Counted from the first letter of the stretch, positions 8,470 to 16,523 are shown. The stretch is DNA of 35,955 nt from an uncultured Oscillospiraceae bacterium (GCA_910588045.1 CAJUPS010000026.1:1-35955), one strand, 5' to 3'. Numbers and translations are program-made. The notes: generated from the sequence alone by a model not told the origin.

Positions 8470-8498
8470 TTGACAAATGCCCGCGGCTTGGTTATAAT
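8470..8498 (+). promoter_or_regulatory. Consensus promoter of tRNA-Arg
   Basis: A perfect TTGACA (8470-8475), 17-bp spacer and perfect TATAAT (8493-8498), ending 42 bases before the tRNA. This is one of the strongest promoters in the window. Confidence 0.9.
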
Positions 8499-8540
8499 AC
8501 ATAGCGGGCAGGGTCGTCCTGGCACGGCATCTATTTTTAT

Positions 8541-8617
8541 GCGCCAGTAGCTCAGCTGGATAGAGCACCTCCCTCCTAAGGAGGGGGCCGGGGGTTCAAA
8601 TCCCTCCTGGCGTGCCA
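8541..8617 (+). tRNA. tRNA-Arg (anticodon CCU)
   Basis: A 77-base cloverleaf. Acceptor arms GCGCCAG and CTGGCGT pair with one G-U; the anticodon stem CCTCC/GGAGG encloses loop CTCCTAA, so the anticodon is CCT, reading AGG. The T arm has loop TTCAAAT. Discriminator G and an encoded CCA end the gene, and a terminator follows immediately. Confidence 0.95.
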
Positions 8618-8655
8618 AAAAAGAGGGGAAAAGCCGCGCTTTTCCCCTCTTTTTT
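8617..8655. terminator. Strong bidirectional terminator after tRNA-Arg
   Basis: A 17-bp perfect stem with a CGC loop, flanked by A and T runs on both sides. It can end tRNA-Arg on the plus strand and the hemerythrin gene on the minus strand. Confidence 0.9.
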
Positions 8656-8680
8656 GGTGCAAAATGGAGATGCTGACGAT

Positions 8681-9586
8681 TCAGGATCCTGGAAAATCGG
8701 ACGCGGCATTCAGATTGATGCAAAGGGCAAATATTTCATGCTCCACACGAAACAGAAGGCTGTGCTGCGGGGCCCGCTCCTGAAAAAATTTCGCAAATTC
8801 TTCATGCTCCAAAAAGCGGCTGGTTTCCAGATGAAATTTGTCCGGATGCTGTCCGAGGCCCACCGACGCGCGCTGAATCAGGTTCTGCGCCATCTCCTGT
8901 ATGGCGAAGCGGACGATGTCATTCTTTTCATAAAAATTCATCCCCAGCATCAGCCCCGCAACATAGAGCAGGGTCTGCTGCCCGATCACCAGGACGACCT
9001 GTAGTCGGTCCCCCTCCTGCGACCTGTAAATCAATTCGTAATCCTGTTCGTTCAAAATAAGGTCTTTCGTGGAGTAGCTGCCAATAAATTGGAGCTGACA
9101 CCCCAACAGTTCCTGTAAAGGAGAGATGATCACCGCCTGAATGGCGGACAGTCCGTCATCCAACGGGATAGAGGCTGATTTGTTGTTCCTTCCACCAATG
9201 ATGGCTTGATCTTCCATGAGAATGTGGCCCGTCAACCAACCGGTACAAACGCCAATAAATCGCTGCACCATTTCCGTTGAGAAATCCGAATCATAAAGCA
9301 GGCGTTCCAATTCCGGCAGTGTCTCATACCGCATTTTATCGTGGGCTTTCTTGTGGACCAGGTAGTCGGGATACCCGATCTCACGCATATAGGCTTCCTC
9401 TTCAGCGAAGTGCTGGAGGGCGTAGGCCTTAAAGTATTTGATGCCTTCCACGCAGGCAAATTTGTCCTCATGCCGTTCCACGTACAGGTCCATTATCTTT
9501 TGAACGATAGAAAAAAGCTGGCGGTGTGCATGATCGATCAGCTCTACGCCAATATTGAATCGATCCCTCCATTGAATTTGCTGCAT
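8681..9586 (-). CDS. Bacteriohemerythrin with a CheC/CheX-like C-terminal domain
   Basis: A 301-residue cytoplasmic protein. Residues 10-135 form a hemerythrin domain with all seven expected di-iron ligands: His21, His59, Glu63, His78, His82, His121 and Asp126. Hemerythrins bind O2 or sense oxygen/NO. The remaining ~155 residues are not standard for a bacteriohemerythrin (~135 residues). Around 147-240 the pattern SPLQELLG, LLYVAGLMLGM, then a helix EMAQN resembles the CheC/CheX phosphatase fold, but the family E-x2-N site appears only as E-x3-N, so activity is doubtful. The ATG at 9586 follows AGAAGGGAAG and is preferred to a GTG eight codons upstream. No chemotaxis gene is nearby. A redox sensor linked to signalling is inference. 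Confidence 0.82.
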   Translation of the reverse strand: MQQIQWRDRFNIGVELIDHAHRQLFSIVQKIMDLYVERHEDKFACVEGIKYFKAYALQHFAEEEAYMREIGYPDYLVHKKAHDKMRYETLPELERLLYDSDFSTEMVQRFIGVCTGWLTGHILMEDQAIIGGRNNKSASIPLDDGLSAIQAVIISPLQELLGCQLQFIGSYSTKDLILNEQDYELIYRSQEGDRLQVVLVIGQQTLLYVAGLMLGMNFYEKNDIVRFAIQEMAQNLIQRASVGLGQHPDKFHLETSRFLEHEEFAKFFQERAPQHSLLFRVEHEIFALCINLNAASDFPGS

Positions 9587-9926
9587 AGTGCTTCCCTTCT
9601 TGCCGGCCACCCGCAGGAGTTAGGCGGCAAGGGGTCTCTTGGCGTGTGCTAAAATAGCGGAAGGTTATTTGCCTACAGCCGCCATTCCAATAGCGGGTGG
9701 CAATCATATCAGCAACGACGATTGCTGTAAATCTCATAAAATTTGGGCGATGGTATTGGAAGAAACAGATCAGACCGGTATGATGAACCAGGACCATACG
9801 TGCTGAATGTGCTCTTTGGTACTCTGCGGCCCAGTACCATTATATGCGCCCCTCAAACGGTTGCTATCTCAGCATTTCCGCATGGTAACGATACTGCACT
9901 TTTAATTGGAGAATATATAAAAGACT
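9587..9926. other. Intergenic region between divergent genes
   Basis: About 340 bases between the hemerythrin gene and the aminotransferase. Only a small GCTAAAATAGC hairpin near 9647 is visible. No convincing promoter with both hexamers could be placed for either gene, and no coding frame is persuasive. Confidence 0.5.
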
Positions 9927-11078
9927 ATGGACACGATCTATCTGGACAACGCCGCTACCTCCTTCCCCAAGCCGCCCGCAGTGGCAGAGGCCATGCTGCG
10001 GTATACGCGAGATGTGGGCGCCTCCGTCAACCGGGGCGTGTACGCTTCCGCGCAGGGCGCGGAAATCACCACGCTGGCGCTGCGGGAGGGTCTGGGGCGG
10101 CTTCTGGGCCACAGCGATCCCTCTCACTGCATCCTGACGTCCGGCAATACGATGGGCCTGAATATGCTTTTGCGGGGCTGGCTGCGCCCCGGGGACCACT
10201 GTCTGGTCAGCTCCATGGAGCACAACGCCGTTATGCGCCCTCTACAGGACCTGGCGGCCAGGGGCGTCCGGTTTGACCGCATTCCCTGCGACGGGTGCGG
10301 CCGTCTGGACCCGGAGGATGTCCGCCGGATGATCCGTCCCGAAACCCGACTGGTGCTGCTGGCCCATGGCTCCAACGTAGGCGGCGGCGTCCAGGACGCG
10401 GCGGCGGTGGGGCGGATCTGCCGGGAATACGGGGTCCCCTTTGCCCTGGACGCCGCCCAGACGGCGGGGCACTGGGAGATCGACTTTGCGGGCTGGGGGC
10501 TGTCGGCCCTGTCCGTACCGGGACACAAGGGGCTCATGGGGCCCAGCGGCATCGGAGCGCTGCTGCTGTCCTCGGATCTTGCCGGGAAGCTGACCCCCAT
10601 CATTACTGGCGGCACCGGCAGCGCCTCCGACCTGGAGGTCCAGCCTGCCTATATGCCGGACCGCTTTGAGTCCGGGACGCCCAATCTGCCCGGGATTTAT
10701 GGTTTCCAGGCGGCGGTAGAGTATATCGAGGCCATCGGCATCCCGGTGCTGCGGCAGCATGAAACGGCTCTGGCTGCCCGCCTGCTGGACCGCCTGCGCG
10801 ACATCCCCGGCGTCCGCCTGGCCGGGCCCAGGGAGACGGCGAACCGGGTGGGCGTGATTTCCGTGGACTTCCAGAGGGTAGACAACGCCGAAGCTGCCAG
10901 CCGCCTGGAGCTGGAGTACGGCATACTAACCCGCTGCGGGCTCCACTGCGCCCCGGCGGCGCACAGGACCTTGGGCACATTCCCGCAGGGCACGGTCCGG
11001 TTCAGTCCGGGGTGGTTTACCACGCCAGAGGAGATGGATGCGGCCGCATCCGCGATAGCGGAGATCGCATGTGGATAG
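9927..11078 (+). CDS. Cysteine-desulfurase-like class V aminotransferase
   Basis: A 383-residue PLP enzyme of the cysteine desulfurase / selenocysteine lyase group. It begins IYLDNAATSFPKP, the usual family start. SMEHN holds His99, DAAQT holds Asp175, and the PLP lysine is Lys201 in SVPGHKG. HCAPAAH (Cys341) carries the likely sulfur-accepting cysteine, followed by GTVRFSPGWFTTPEEMD, close to the family ending VRxSxxxFNTxEEID. It resembles the short EF2568-type desulfurase family rather than IscS. No iron-sulfur scaffold gene is adjacent, so its sulfur or selenium acceptor is unknown. The ribosome binding site is weak; GGAG lies about 15 bases before the ATG. Confidence 0.88.
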   Translation: MDTIYLDNAATSFPKPPAVAEAMLRYTRDVGASVNRGVYASAQGAEITTLALREGLGRLLGHSDPSHCILTSGNTMGLNMLLRGWLRPGDHCLVSSMEHNAVMRPLQDLAARGVRFDRIPCDGCGRLDPEDVRRMIRPETRLVLLAHGSNVGGGVQDAAAVGRICREYGVPFALDAAQTAGHWEIDFAGWGLSALSVPGHKGLMGPSGIGALLLSSDLAGKLTPIITGGTGSASDLEVQPAYMPDRFESGTPNLPGIYGFQAAVEYIEAIGIPVLRQHETALAARLLDRLRDIPGVRLAGPRETANRVGVISVDFQRVDNAEAASRLELEYGILTRCGLHCAPAAHRTLGTFPQGTVRFSPGWFTTPEEMDAAASAIAEIACG

Positions 11079-11112
11079 GAAAAAAATTTTTTTGAAAAAA
11101 TCAAAAAACCTC

Positions 11113-11141
11113 TTGCAAAATCCTCCCAGTTGTGCTATTGT
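11113..11141 (+). promoter_or_regulatory. Promoter of tRNA-Pro
   Basis: TTGCAA (11113-11118), a 17-bp spacer and TATTGT (11136-11141), 36 bases before the tRNA. The AT-rich stretch at 11079-11110 may act as an UP element. Confidence 0.75.
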
Positions 11142-11177
11142 ATTTTAGCTGACATCGTACAGCACTATTTGGTCCAT

Positions 11178-11254
11178 CCGGGTGTGGCGAAGTTTGGTAT
11201 CGCGCTTGAATGGGGTTCAAGAGGCCGCTGGTTCGAATCCAGTCACTCGGACCA
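11178..11254 (+). tRNA. tRNA-Pro (anticodon GGG)
   Basis: A 77-base cloverleaf. Acceptor CCGGGTG pairs with CACTCGG (one G-U), anticodon stem CTTGA/TCAAG encloses ATGGGGT giving anticodon GGG (reads CCC), and the T loop is TTCGAAT. Discriminator A and an encoded CCA are present. A phage-type integrase remnant lies just downstream, so this tRNA may be an old integration site. Confidence 0.95.
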
Positions 11255-11258
11255 ACAA

Positions 11259-11293
11259 AATCCGCTAGAATCATTCGATTCTAGCGGATTTTT
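11259..11293 (+). terminator. Terminator of tRNA-Pro
   Basis: A 14-bp perfect stem (AATCCGCTAGAATC and its complement), a 4-base loop, then a short T run. Confidence 0.85.
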
Positions 11294-11385
11294 CTGCATT
11301 TTCGCAACTTTTTCTCAACATTTCCTTTTCCTGCTCTTTACTTTACCCTCTCATTTGGGGCCGCTTTCTGTGCCACAATCCCTAA

Positions 11386-11790
11386 TCACATCCCCTGTAC
11401 CCCTCCAGCTAATGCTATGATTAAAGCTTTACTGGTGCTATCCGTCAAATTTTCAGCCGCCTGTAATATCAATTTCATAGTAGCACTATCATCATTAACC
11501 TTTCTATCCGCCTTATTGACCATATCCAATAAACCCTTACTGATAGCTCCAACATGGTCAGTGATTATTTTCTGATGGCCTGATTCATCAATATAGCGCT
11601 GTAAAGTCTTTTCCTCCGTAATTCCCAGCTGTTGCATAATTGGGGGAATTTCCCGCCCTTCCGCTACCAGCAAAGTCGCTACTGTATGTCTGCACCTATG
11701 CAACCTCATTTTATCAATGCTCCCAGATTGACGGGCCAAATAATCATTAACCCTTCCAAAGACAAAATCATCATGGTTTTGGACCTTCAC
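11386..11790 (-). pseudogene. Remnant of a tyrosine recombinase (integrase), C-terminal part
   Basis: A 134-codon frame from a GTG with no good ribosome binding site; an in-frame stop lies 6 codons upstream. The protein shows the C-terminal catalytic core of phage/ICE integrases: HRCRHTVATLLVAEG near residues 31-45 (the H-x-x-R box), LGITEEKTLQRYID near 75-88 with the likely nucleophile Tyr. The N-terminal core-binding domain and the first catalytic arginine are missing, and the usual LGH histidine reads LGI. It sits about 130 bases from tRNA-Pro, a common attachment site, with no other element genes beside it. A decayed integrated element is the best reading; expression as a short protein is unlikely. 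Confidence 0.78.
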
Positions 11791-11888
11791 AAAAGTAGCA
11801 GGGTCTTAAAAGTCAATCGTATCCGTTGTAAAACCCTTATTTTATTTCTCAATTCCTTTCCGCTTCGTAATGTCCGCAGAGACCCAGA

Positions 11889-11916
11889 AAGCCCCCGCCC
11901 ATATGGGCGGGGGCTT
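11889..11916 (-). terminator. Terminator of the glycosyltransferase gene
   Basis: A fully palindromic 28-base stem (AAGCCCCCGCCC and its complement around an AT centre) 15 bases after the glycosyltransferase stop on the reverse strand, followed by TCT on that strand. Confidence 0.75.
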
Positions 11917-11930
11917 CTCAAGAAAAAGGA

Positions 11931-13097
11931 TCACCGCTCGCCGGACACGGCGGGCATGGCCTCCTTCTGGACGGATACGTACAGCGCCGCTACCGCCGCG
12001 CCGAAGGCTTCGGCGGAAAACCGCTCCGAGGAGAGCTGCGCCTCCCGGCTCATCCGCTCCCGCAGGGCGGCGTCGCCGCAAAAGGCCGACAGATACCGGC
12101 CGAAGCTCTTCGCATCCTCGTACTGCCAGCCGTTGACGTCGTCCTCCACCACACCGTCCACACAGGGATCCCGACGGCACAGCACCGGCACCCCGGCCGC
12201 CAGGGCCTCGAAGTAGGTCAGCCCCTGGGTCTCGCTGGTGGAGGCGGTGACAAAGAGATCCCCCAGGCGGTAGTAGTCCGCCACCTCGCTGTGGGGCACC
12301 ATGCCGGTGAAAATCACGTCCAGACCCCGTGAGCGGGTGTAGTCCAGGACCTCCTCCCGGTCCGGGCCGTCCCCCACCAGCAGCAATGTCACGTCACGCC
12401 GCCCGGAGGCGGCAATCTGGTCCACCAGCTGCTCTAAGTTCTTCTCCTTGGCCATCCGGCCCAGATACAGTAATACCGTGTGGTTCGCCGGGATGGCCCA
12501 GCGCTGCCGCAGCGCCGCCATCCGGGCGGGGTCCGGCTCCTGCCGGTAGACCGACAGGTCCACGCCGGTGGGGATGACCTCGATCCGGCAGCGTACACCG
12601 TAGTCCCGCAGCAGCGTCTCCACTTTCCTGCTGGGGGCCACCACACATGCTGTCCGGCCGCAGATCCAGCGGGAGAACACGGAGACCACCGCCCGCCCCA
12701 CCCGCACGCTGGGGGAGAAGTAGTGGGTATAATCCTCGTAGACCGTGTGATAGGTGTGTACGATCGGCACCCCCAGGCGGGTGGACAGGCCGTAGGCCAC
12801 CCGGAAGGAGCTGAACTCGCACTGGGAGTGGATCACGTCCGGTCCCCAGGCCACCAGCTCCCGGAACAGACTCCGGGTGCGGTTCACCCGCAGCCGCGCG
12901 CCGGGGTAGATCTTGTTGGCGCTGACGGAACCCATATAGTAGACGTCGCCATCTTTATAGCTGTGCAGCGTGTTGGACAGAGTGACTACCCGGACCTCGT
13001 GGCCCAGCTCCTTCAGCTCACGCTGTAGGAGCAGCACAGAGGTCACCACGCCGTTGATCACCGGCGCATACCAGTCCGTTGTAATCAGAACTTTCAT
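11931..13097 (-). CDS. GT4 glycosyltransferase, diacylglycerol-glucosyltransferase-like
   Basis: A 388-residue GT-B-fold retaining glycosyltransferase. The N-terminal acceptor domain starts MKVLITTDWYAPVINGVV and has HTYHTVYEDYTHYF near 114-127; these features are typical of 1,2-diacylglycerol 3-glucosyltransferases that make membrane glycolipids and lipoteichoic acid anchors. The C-terminal donor domain contains VIPTGVDL (174-181), YLGRMAKEKNL (211-221) and the E-x7-E pair Glu289/Glu297 in SETQGLTYFEALAAG. No membrane helix is present, so it probably binds the inner membrane face. The ATG follows AGAAGGGAAAG. It is a single-gene unit with its own promoter and terminator. The exact acceptor is not provable; another GT4 role is possible. 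Confidence 0.87.
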   Translation of the reverse strand: MKVLITTDWYAPVINGVVTSVLLLQRELKELGHEVRVVTLSNTLHSYKDGDVYYMGSVSANKIYPGARLRVNRTRSLFRELVAWGPDVIHSQCEFSSFRVAYGLSTRLGVPIVHTYHTVYEDYTHYFSPSVRVGRAVVSVFSRWICGRTACVVAPSRKVETLLRDYGVRCRIEVIPTGVDLSVYRQEPDPARMAALRQRWAIPANHTVLLYLGRMAKEKNLEQLVDQIAASGRRDVTLLLVGDGPDREEVLDYTRSRGLDVIFTGMVPHSEVADYYRLGDLFVTASTSETQGLTYFEALAAGVPVLCRRDPCVDGVVEDDVNGWQYEDAKSFGRYLSAFCGDAALRERMSREAQLSSERFSAEAFGAAVAALYVSVQKEAMPAVSGER

Positions 13098-13126
13098 AAG
13101 CTTTCCCTTCTGTCAGGATTAGGGGA

Positions 13127-13170
13127 CCTCTGAATAAATCTGAGCACGTTGATTTATTCAGAGCTTCCCT
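13127..13170. repeat. 20-bp inverted repeat in the glycosyltransferase leader
   Basis: Arms of about 20 bases (sharing CTCTGAATAAATC) face each other across a ~10-base centre, with two mismatches near the outer ends. They lie between the -10 box and the glycosyltransferase start, so they would form a hairpin in the 5' UTR. The arms look like insertion-sequence terminal repeats with the middle lost, but no transposase is near. A smaller CATACC/GGTATG hairpin adjoins. Confidence 0.6.
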
Positions 13171-13199
13171 AGCTTGCATCATACCAAGGGTATGGTATC

Positions 13200-13228
13200 A
13201 TTATAACAGGTCCACCCCGGCGGGGCAA
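13200..13228 (-). promoter_or_regulatory. Promoter of the glycosyltransferase gene
   Basis: On the reverse strand, TTGCCC (13223-13228), a 17-bp spacer and TATAAT (13200-13205). The transcript would have a ~95-base leader containing the inverted repeat. Confidence 0.8.
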
Positions 13229-13330
13229 GAGGGTTAATAAAATCCTAAACATTTGGACAGGCACAAAAAGGCTGTGACATTTTGGCCTTCTGCTTTGAGT
13301 TATGGCAGATAGGAACCTGTCAAAAAGCTC

Positions 13331-13508
13331 TCCGCAGGAGTTTCGCGCCCGCAGGCGCGAAATAAAGTCCAATCGTTTTCCGGGGGCGTGTACCTCGGAA
13401 AAACTCTTTGCGCGGAGCGAGCGTCGAATTGTCCGCCGCAGGCGGGCAACCGAGGCGCAGAGCAAAGCGAAACCGATTCAAAAAAGTGGCGCAGTCACTT
13501 TTTTGAAA
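13331..13508. repeat. Structured hairpin-rich element upstream of the ECF sigma gene
   Basis: This stretch holds several stems: CTCC/GGAG (around 13329-13340), TTTCGCGCC/GGCGCGAAA (13341-13362), CCGCC/GGCGG near 13435, and AAAAAAGTG/CACTTTTTT near 13483-13507. Distant arms AATCGTTTTC (about 13370) and GAAACCGATT (about 13470) could close a multibranched structure. A 77-codon frame through it is very rich in Arg/Lys/Ser and has no ribosome binding site, so it is not called. It may be a leader RNA of the sigma operon or a repetitive intergenic element. Confidence 0.45.
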
Positions 13509-13531
13509 TACCCTGAAAGGAGGTCCTGCCC

Positions 13532-14035
13532 ATGAGGAATCAGCCGCAGCGCGCGGGCGGCGAGATGGAGGAACTCATTGACCGCTATCAAAACATGGTA
13601 TATGGCCTGGCCCTGGCGAGGACCAACTCCCCCGCCGACGCCGACGATGTGTTCCAGGAGGTGTTTTTAGCCTGCTTCCAATCCGGGAAAGTATTCCGGG
13701 ACGAGGAGCACCGGAAGGCGTGGCTCCTGCGGACCACCGTCAACATCAGCCGAAGGGTCACCGCCTCCACCTGGCGGAGGAAGACCGTGCCCCTTTCCGA
13801 GCGGGAGGATGTCCCGGTCCTTTTCCGGGACCCGGAGGAGAATCTGGTCTGGGAGGCCGTCCAGGCGCTGGACGAGGCTTACCGCCTGCCCATATACCTC
13901 TTTTACTTCCAAGAGCTGTCCACGGCGGAGATCGCCAAGGCCCTCTCCCTGCGGCCCGGCACGGTGCGGATGCGCCTCAGCCGGGGACGGGACATGCTCC
14001 GGGAGGCGCTGAAAGGAGATTTTTTTGATGAATAA
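13532..14035 (+). CDS. ECF-type RNA polymerase sigma factor
   Basis: A 167-residue group IV sigma factor. Region 2 lies at about 12-78, with DADDVFQEVFLACF (residues 36-49) matching the core-binding and -10-recognition helix. Region 4 lies at about 108-160, with the helix-turn-helix LSTAEIAKALSLRPGTVRMRLSRGR split over residues 129-153, which contacts the -35 box. Regions 1 and 3 are absent, as expected. The ATG lies 7 bases after AGGAGGT. The stop overlaps the start of a membrane protein by 8 bases, the standard sigma/anti-sigma arrangement. Such factors usually answer envelope or antimicrobial stress; the signal here is unknown. Genes probably autoregulate, though no matching promoter was identified. 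Confidence 0.93.
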   Translation: MRNQPQRAGGEMEELIDRYQNMVYGLALARTNSPADADDVFQEVFLACFQSGKVFRDEEHRKAWLLRTTVNISRRVTASTWRRKTVPLSEREDVPVLFRDPEENLVWEAVQALDEAYRLPIYLFYFQELSTAEIAKALSLRPGTVRMRLSRGRDMLREALKGDFFDE

Positions 14036-15005
14036 GGAACTGTTCGCCTCCATGCGCGCACAGATGGTCCCCAGCGGGGAGGCCCGGGCGGCGCTGGAGG
14101 AGAAGCTGGCCGCGCCGCGAAAAAGGCGCGTTCCGGTGGCACGGTACGCCGCCGTCGCAGCCTGTGCGGCGGTCATTCTGGCGGCGCCGCGGGCGTACAA
14201 TTTTATCCGGGATTCCCGGGAGGTGTCGATCGACGATAACTTCCATCGGGATGCCGTCATAGAGCCATTTGAGCCTCACAGCTATGTGCTGGCGGACGAC
14301 CTGGCCTGCTGGTTGGCGGAGAATACCACTGCTACGGGAAATACCGACGCGGGAAAGGGGGACCAGGAGGTGGCCCCCGGGGGACTGACGGTGAACACCG
14401 GGGAAACGGAGATGCCCGGCGGGGCCTACATTGGCGAAGCGCCGGACCAGGGCGAGGCAATCATGGCCTACCAGAACCTGATGGCCCGGTTCGAGGCGGA
14501 CTATGGGCCGAACCAGTACCCGGAGTGGTACGGCGGGGCCTATATCGACGAATACGCGGCGCTGGTCGTCAACATTGCAGAGGACGAGGAGCCCGAGGGA
14601 AAGGAATTGTACTTCCAGATCCAGGAGTGGGCGGGCAGCGACCGGGTGTGTTTCGGCAGCAGCCGGAAGTCCCTCAACCAGCTCCGGCAGCTCCAGGCCG
14701 AGGTCATGGAGGCCATGGAGGAACTGGGCTTGACCGTGGGGTGCGGAATCAACGAGGAGACGGGACAAGTGGAATTGACTCTGCCAGAGGCCAACGAAAG
14801 AGCCCTGCGGCAGCTGACCGGCTTGGACCCGGAGGGCACCGACATTCTGGTGATCGTGGCGCGGACTGCCACTACGGACGCGGAGGAGCCCGCCCTGGTT
14901 GCCCCCAGCGTGTCCCAGACCATCCAGCCCGGCGGGACCCCGGAGGTCCCGGACGGCTCTGTTGTGGACGAGGACGGCGTTATCGCCTGGGAGCCCCAGG
15001 GTTGA
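14028..15005 (+). CDS. Probable membrane-bound anti-sigma factor
   Basis: A 325-residue protein with a short basic cytoplasmic N-terminus (1-37), one transmembrane helix at about 39-56 (YAAVAACAAVILAA) and a long extracytoplasmic region rich in acidic residues. No conserved domain is recognised outside. The ATG at 14028 follows AAAGGAG; an in-frame TTG one codon earlier is less likely. The overlap with the ECF sigma gene and the inside-out single-pass topology support an anti-sigma role, with the outer part sensing a signal; this is inference, since the classical zinc anti-sigma motif H-x3-C-x2-C is not visible. A bidirectional terminator follows. Confidence 0.7.
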   Translation: MNKELFASMRAQMVPSGEARAALEEKLAAPRKRRVPVARYAAVAACAAVILAAPRAYNFIRDSREVSIDDNFHRDAVIEPFEPHSYVLADDLACWLAENTTATGNTDAGKGDQEVAPGGLTVNTGETEMPGGAYIGEAPDQGEAIMAYQNLMARFEADYGPNQYPEWYGGAYIDEYAALVVNIAEDEEPEGKELYFQIQEWAGSDRVCFGSSRKSLNQLRQLQAEVMEAMEELGLTVGCGINEETGQVELTLPEANERALRQLTGLDPEGTDILVIVARTATTDAEEPALVAPSVSQTIQPGGTPEVPDGSVVDEDGVIAWEPQG

Positions 15006-15012
15006 AAACAGG

Positions 15013-15049
15013 ACAGAGAGCCCACCCCTTTTCGGGGTGGGCTCTCTGT
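15013..15049. terminator. Bidirectional terminator between the anti-sigma and MATE genes
   Basis: A 16-bp perfect stem (ACAGAGAGCCCACCCC and complement) with a short T-rich loop lies between convergent genes; TGTTT follows on the plus strand. Confidence 0.85.
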
Positions 15050-15058
15050 TTCTCAAAA

Positions 15059-16402
15059 TCACGTGCCTGTGCTGCATTTCTGCCGGTACGTCCGGTGATA
15101 GGAAACCGCCAGAAGGAGCAGCGCCCCCAGCCACCCCAGGGGATTGGCCAGGTATACGGCCCAGCGTCCCATCAGTCCGGGCAAAAACAGAACCGCCAGG
15201 ATGCGCAGGCCCAGCTCCACAAAACCGGAGACCGTGGGGGCCAGGACGCTTCCCATGCCCTCCAGGCCTGAGCGGTACAGGCAGAGCAGGAACATCAGAG
15301 GGATGCTCAGGACCAGCACGGTCAGGTACTCATAGCCCGTGCGCAGAAGCTGCTCCAGCTCCCCCGGACTGCCGGAGACCAGCAGGCTCAGGAGCTCCCG
15401 CCCCCAGGTCAGCAGTCCCACGGCCATGACCGCCCAGCTGGCCAGCGCCAGCAGGACGCTGCATTTCAAGCCGTCCTTGAGCCGGTCCATGCGGCCCGCG
15501 CCGTAGTTCTGGGCGCTGAAGTTTGCGAAAGCGCCCTCCAGGGCGTCCCCCGGCAAATTGATCAGGCCGAAATATTTTTCCACGGCGGCCATACCGGCCA
15601 CAAAAAGCGTGCCGTGTCCATTGATGGCCGACTGCACGAACAGTCCTCCCAGGGAAATCACGCCATTCCGGAAGGCCAGCGGTCCGCCCAGGCGCAGCAG
15701 CTCGCCCATCAGCGCCGGGGACGGCCGCAGCTCCACCGACTTCAGCTCGGGGATGTCCCACAGCTTCCCCAGGCAGTACGCCAGGCAGACAAGCTGGGCC
15801 AGCACCGTGGCCGCAGCGGCGCCCCGGACGCCCCAGTCCAGCACGCCGACCAGGAGAAGGTCCAGGACGATGTTCAGCACGCAGGAGACCATGTTCCCGG
15901 CCACCGGCGTCCGGCTGTTCCCCAGGGACAGCAGCAGCGTAAAGGCCAGACGGTTCCACATGGTCACGAGGATGCCGCAGAACAGGACCTGCAAATAGCC
16001 CGCGGCGAGGGGCAGGATGGCCCGCGGCGTGTGCATCAGGCGCAGGACGGGCTCTGCGAGCAGCAGGCCCAGCGCGGTCATTGCCGCGCCGCCGCCCAGC
16101 CCGATGGCCGCCGCCGCGGTGACGGCCTGCCGCAGCAGCGGCCACTGCTTCTTTCCAAACAACTGGCCGAACAGGATGCCAAACCCCTGCGTCAAGCCAA
16201 GGATCACGTCGGTAACCAGCCAGCTCAGAAATCCGGAAGCACCCACCGCCGCAAAGGCGTTGACCCCCAGCATCTGTCCGACGACCGCGCTGTCCACTGC
16301 GGTGTACAGCAGCTGGCAGAGACTGCCCGCCAGCAGCGGCACCGCAAAATTTACCAGCAGGCCCAGGGGTCGTCCCTGAGTCATATCTGCAACTTTTTTC
16401 AT
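15059..16402 (-). CDS. MATE-family multidrug efflux transporter
   Basis: A 447-residue polytopic membrane protein with about 12 predicted helices in two homologous halves. The N-terminus (DMTQGRPLGLLVNFAVPLLAGSLCQLLYTAVDSAVVGQ, read across residues 7-44) is typical of the DinF/NorM-type MATE proteins, and the second half repeats the pattern with PLAFRNGVISLGGLFVQSAIN. MATE pumps export cationic drugs or metabolites using Na+ or H+ gradients. The ATG at 16402 follows GAAGAGGCG and is preferred over an in-frame codon six residues earlier. The gene lies downstream of the SLH gene on the same strand, 205 bases apart. The gap contains a possible leader ORF and hairpins, suggesting separate regulation. 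Confidence 0.92.
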   Translation of the reverse strand: MKKVADMTQGRPLGLLVNFAVPLLAGSLCQLLYTAVDSAVVGQMLGVNAFAAVGASGFLSWLVTDVILGLTQGFGILFGQLFGKKQWPLLRQAVTAAAAIGLGGGAAMTALGLLLAEPVLRLMHTPRAILPLAAGYLQVLFCGILVTMWNRLAFTLLLSLGNSRTPVAGNMVSCVLNIVLDLLLVGVLDWGVRGAAAATVLAQLVCLAYCLGKLWDIPELKSVELRPSPALMGELLRLGGPLAFRNGVISLGGLFVQSAINGHGTLFVAGMAAVEKYFGLINLPGDALEGAFANFSAQNYGAGRMDRLKDGLKCSVLLALASWAVMAVGLLTWGRELLSLLVSGSPGELEQLLRTGYEYLTVLVLSIPLMFLLCLYRSGLEGMGSVLAPTVSGFVELGLRILAVLFLPGLMGRWAVYLANPLGWLGALLLLAVSYHRTYRQKCSTGT

Positions 16403-16523
16403 ACGAACGCCTCTTCCCAAATTTTTGGATCAACATCAGGAAAAAGGCCCGAGAAAGGCTCCGTAAGCTCCCGGAAGTCTTTCGCTCTGTTTCGGAGGCG
16501 CCTCCCGCTCCGGCCGCCTTTGT

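Noticed and set aside
13302..13535. 77-codon frame ahead of the ECF sigma gene
   Set aside because: It passes through the structured hairpin element, lacks a ribosome site and is extremely Arg/Lys/Ser-rich.
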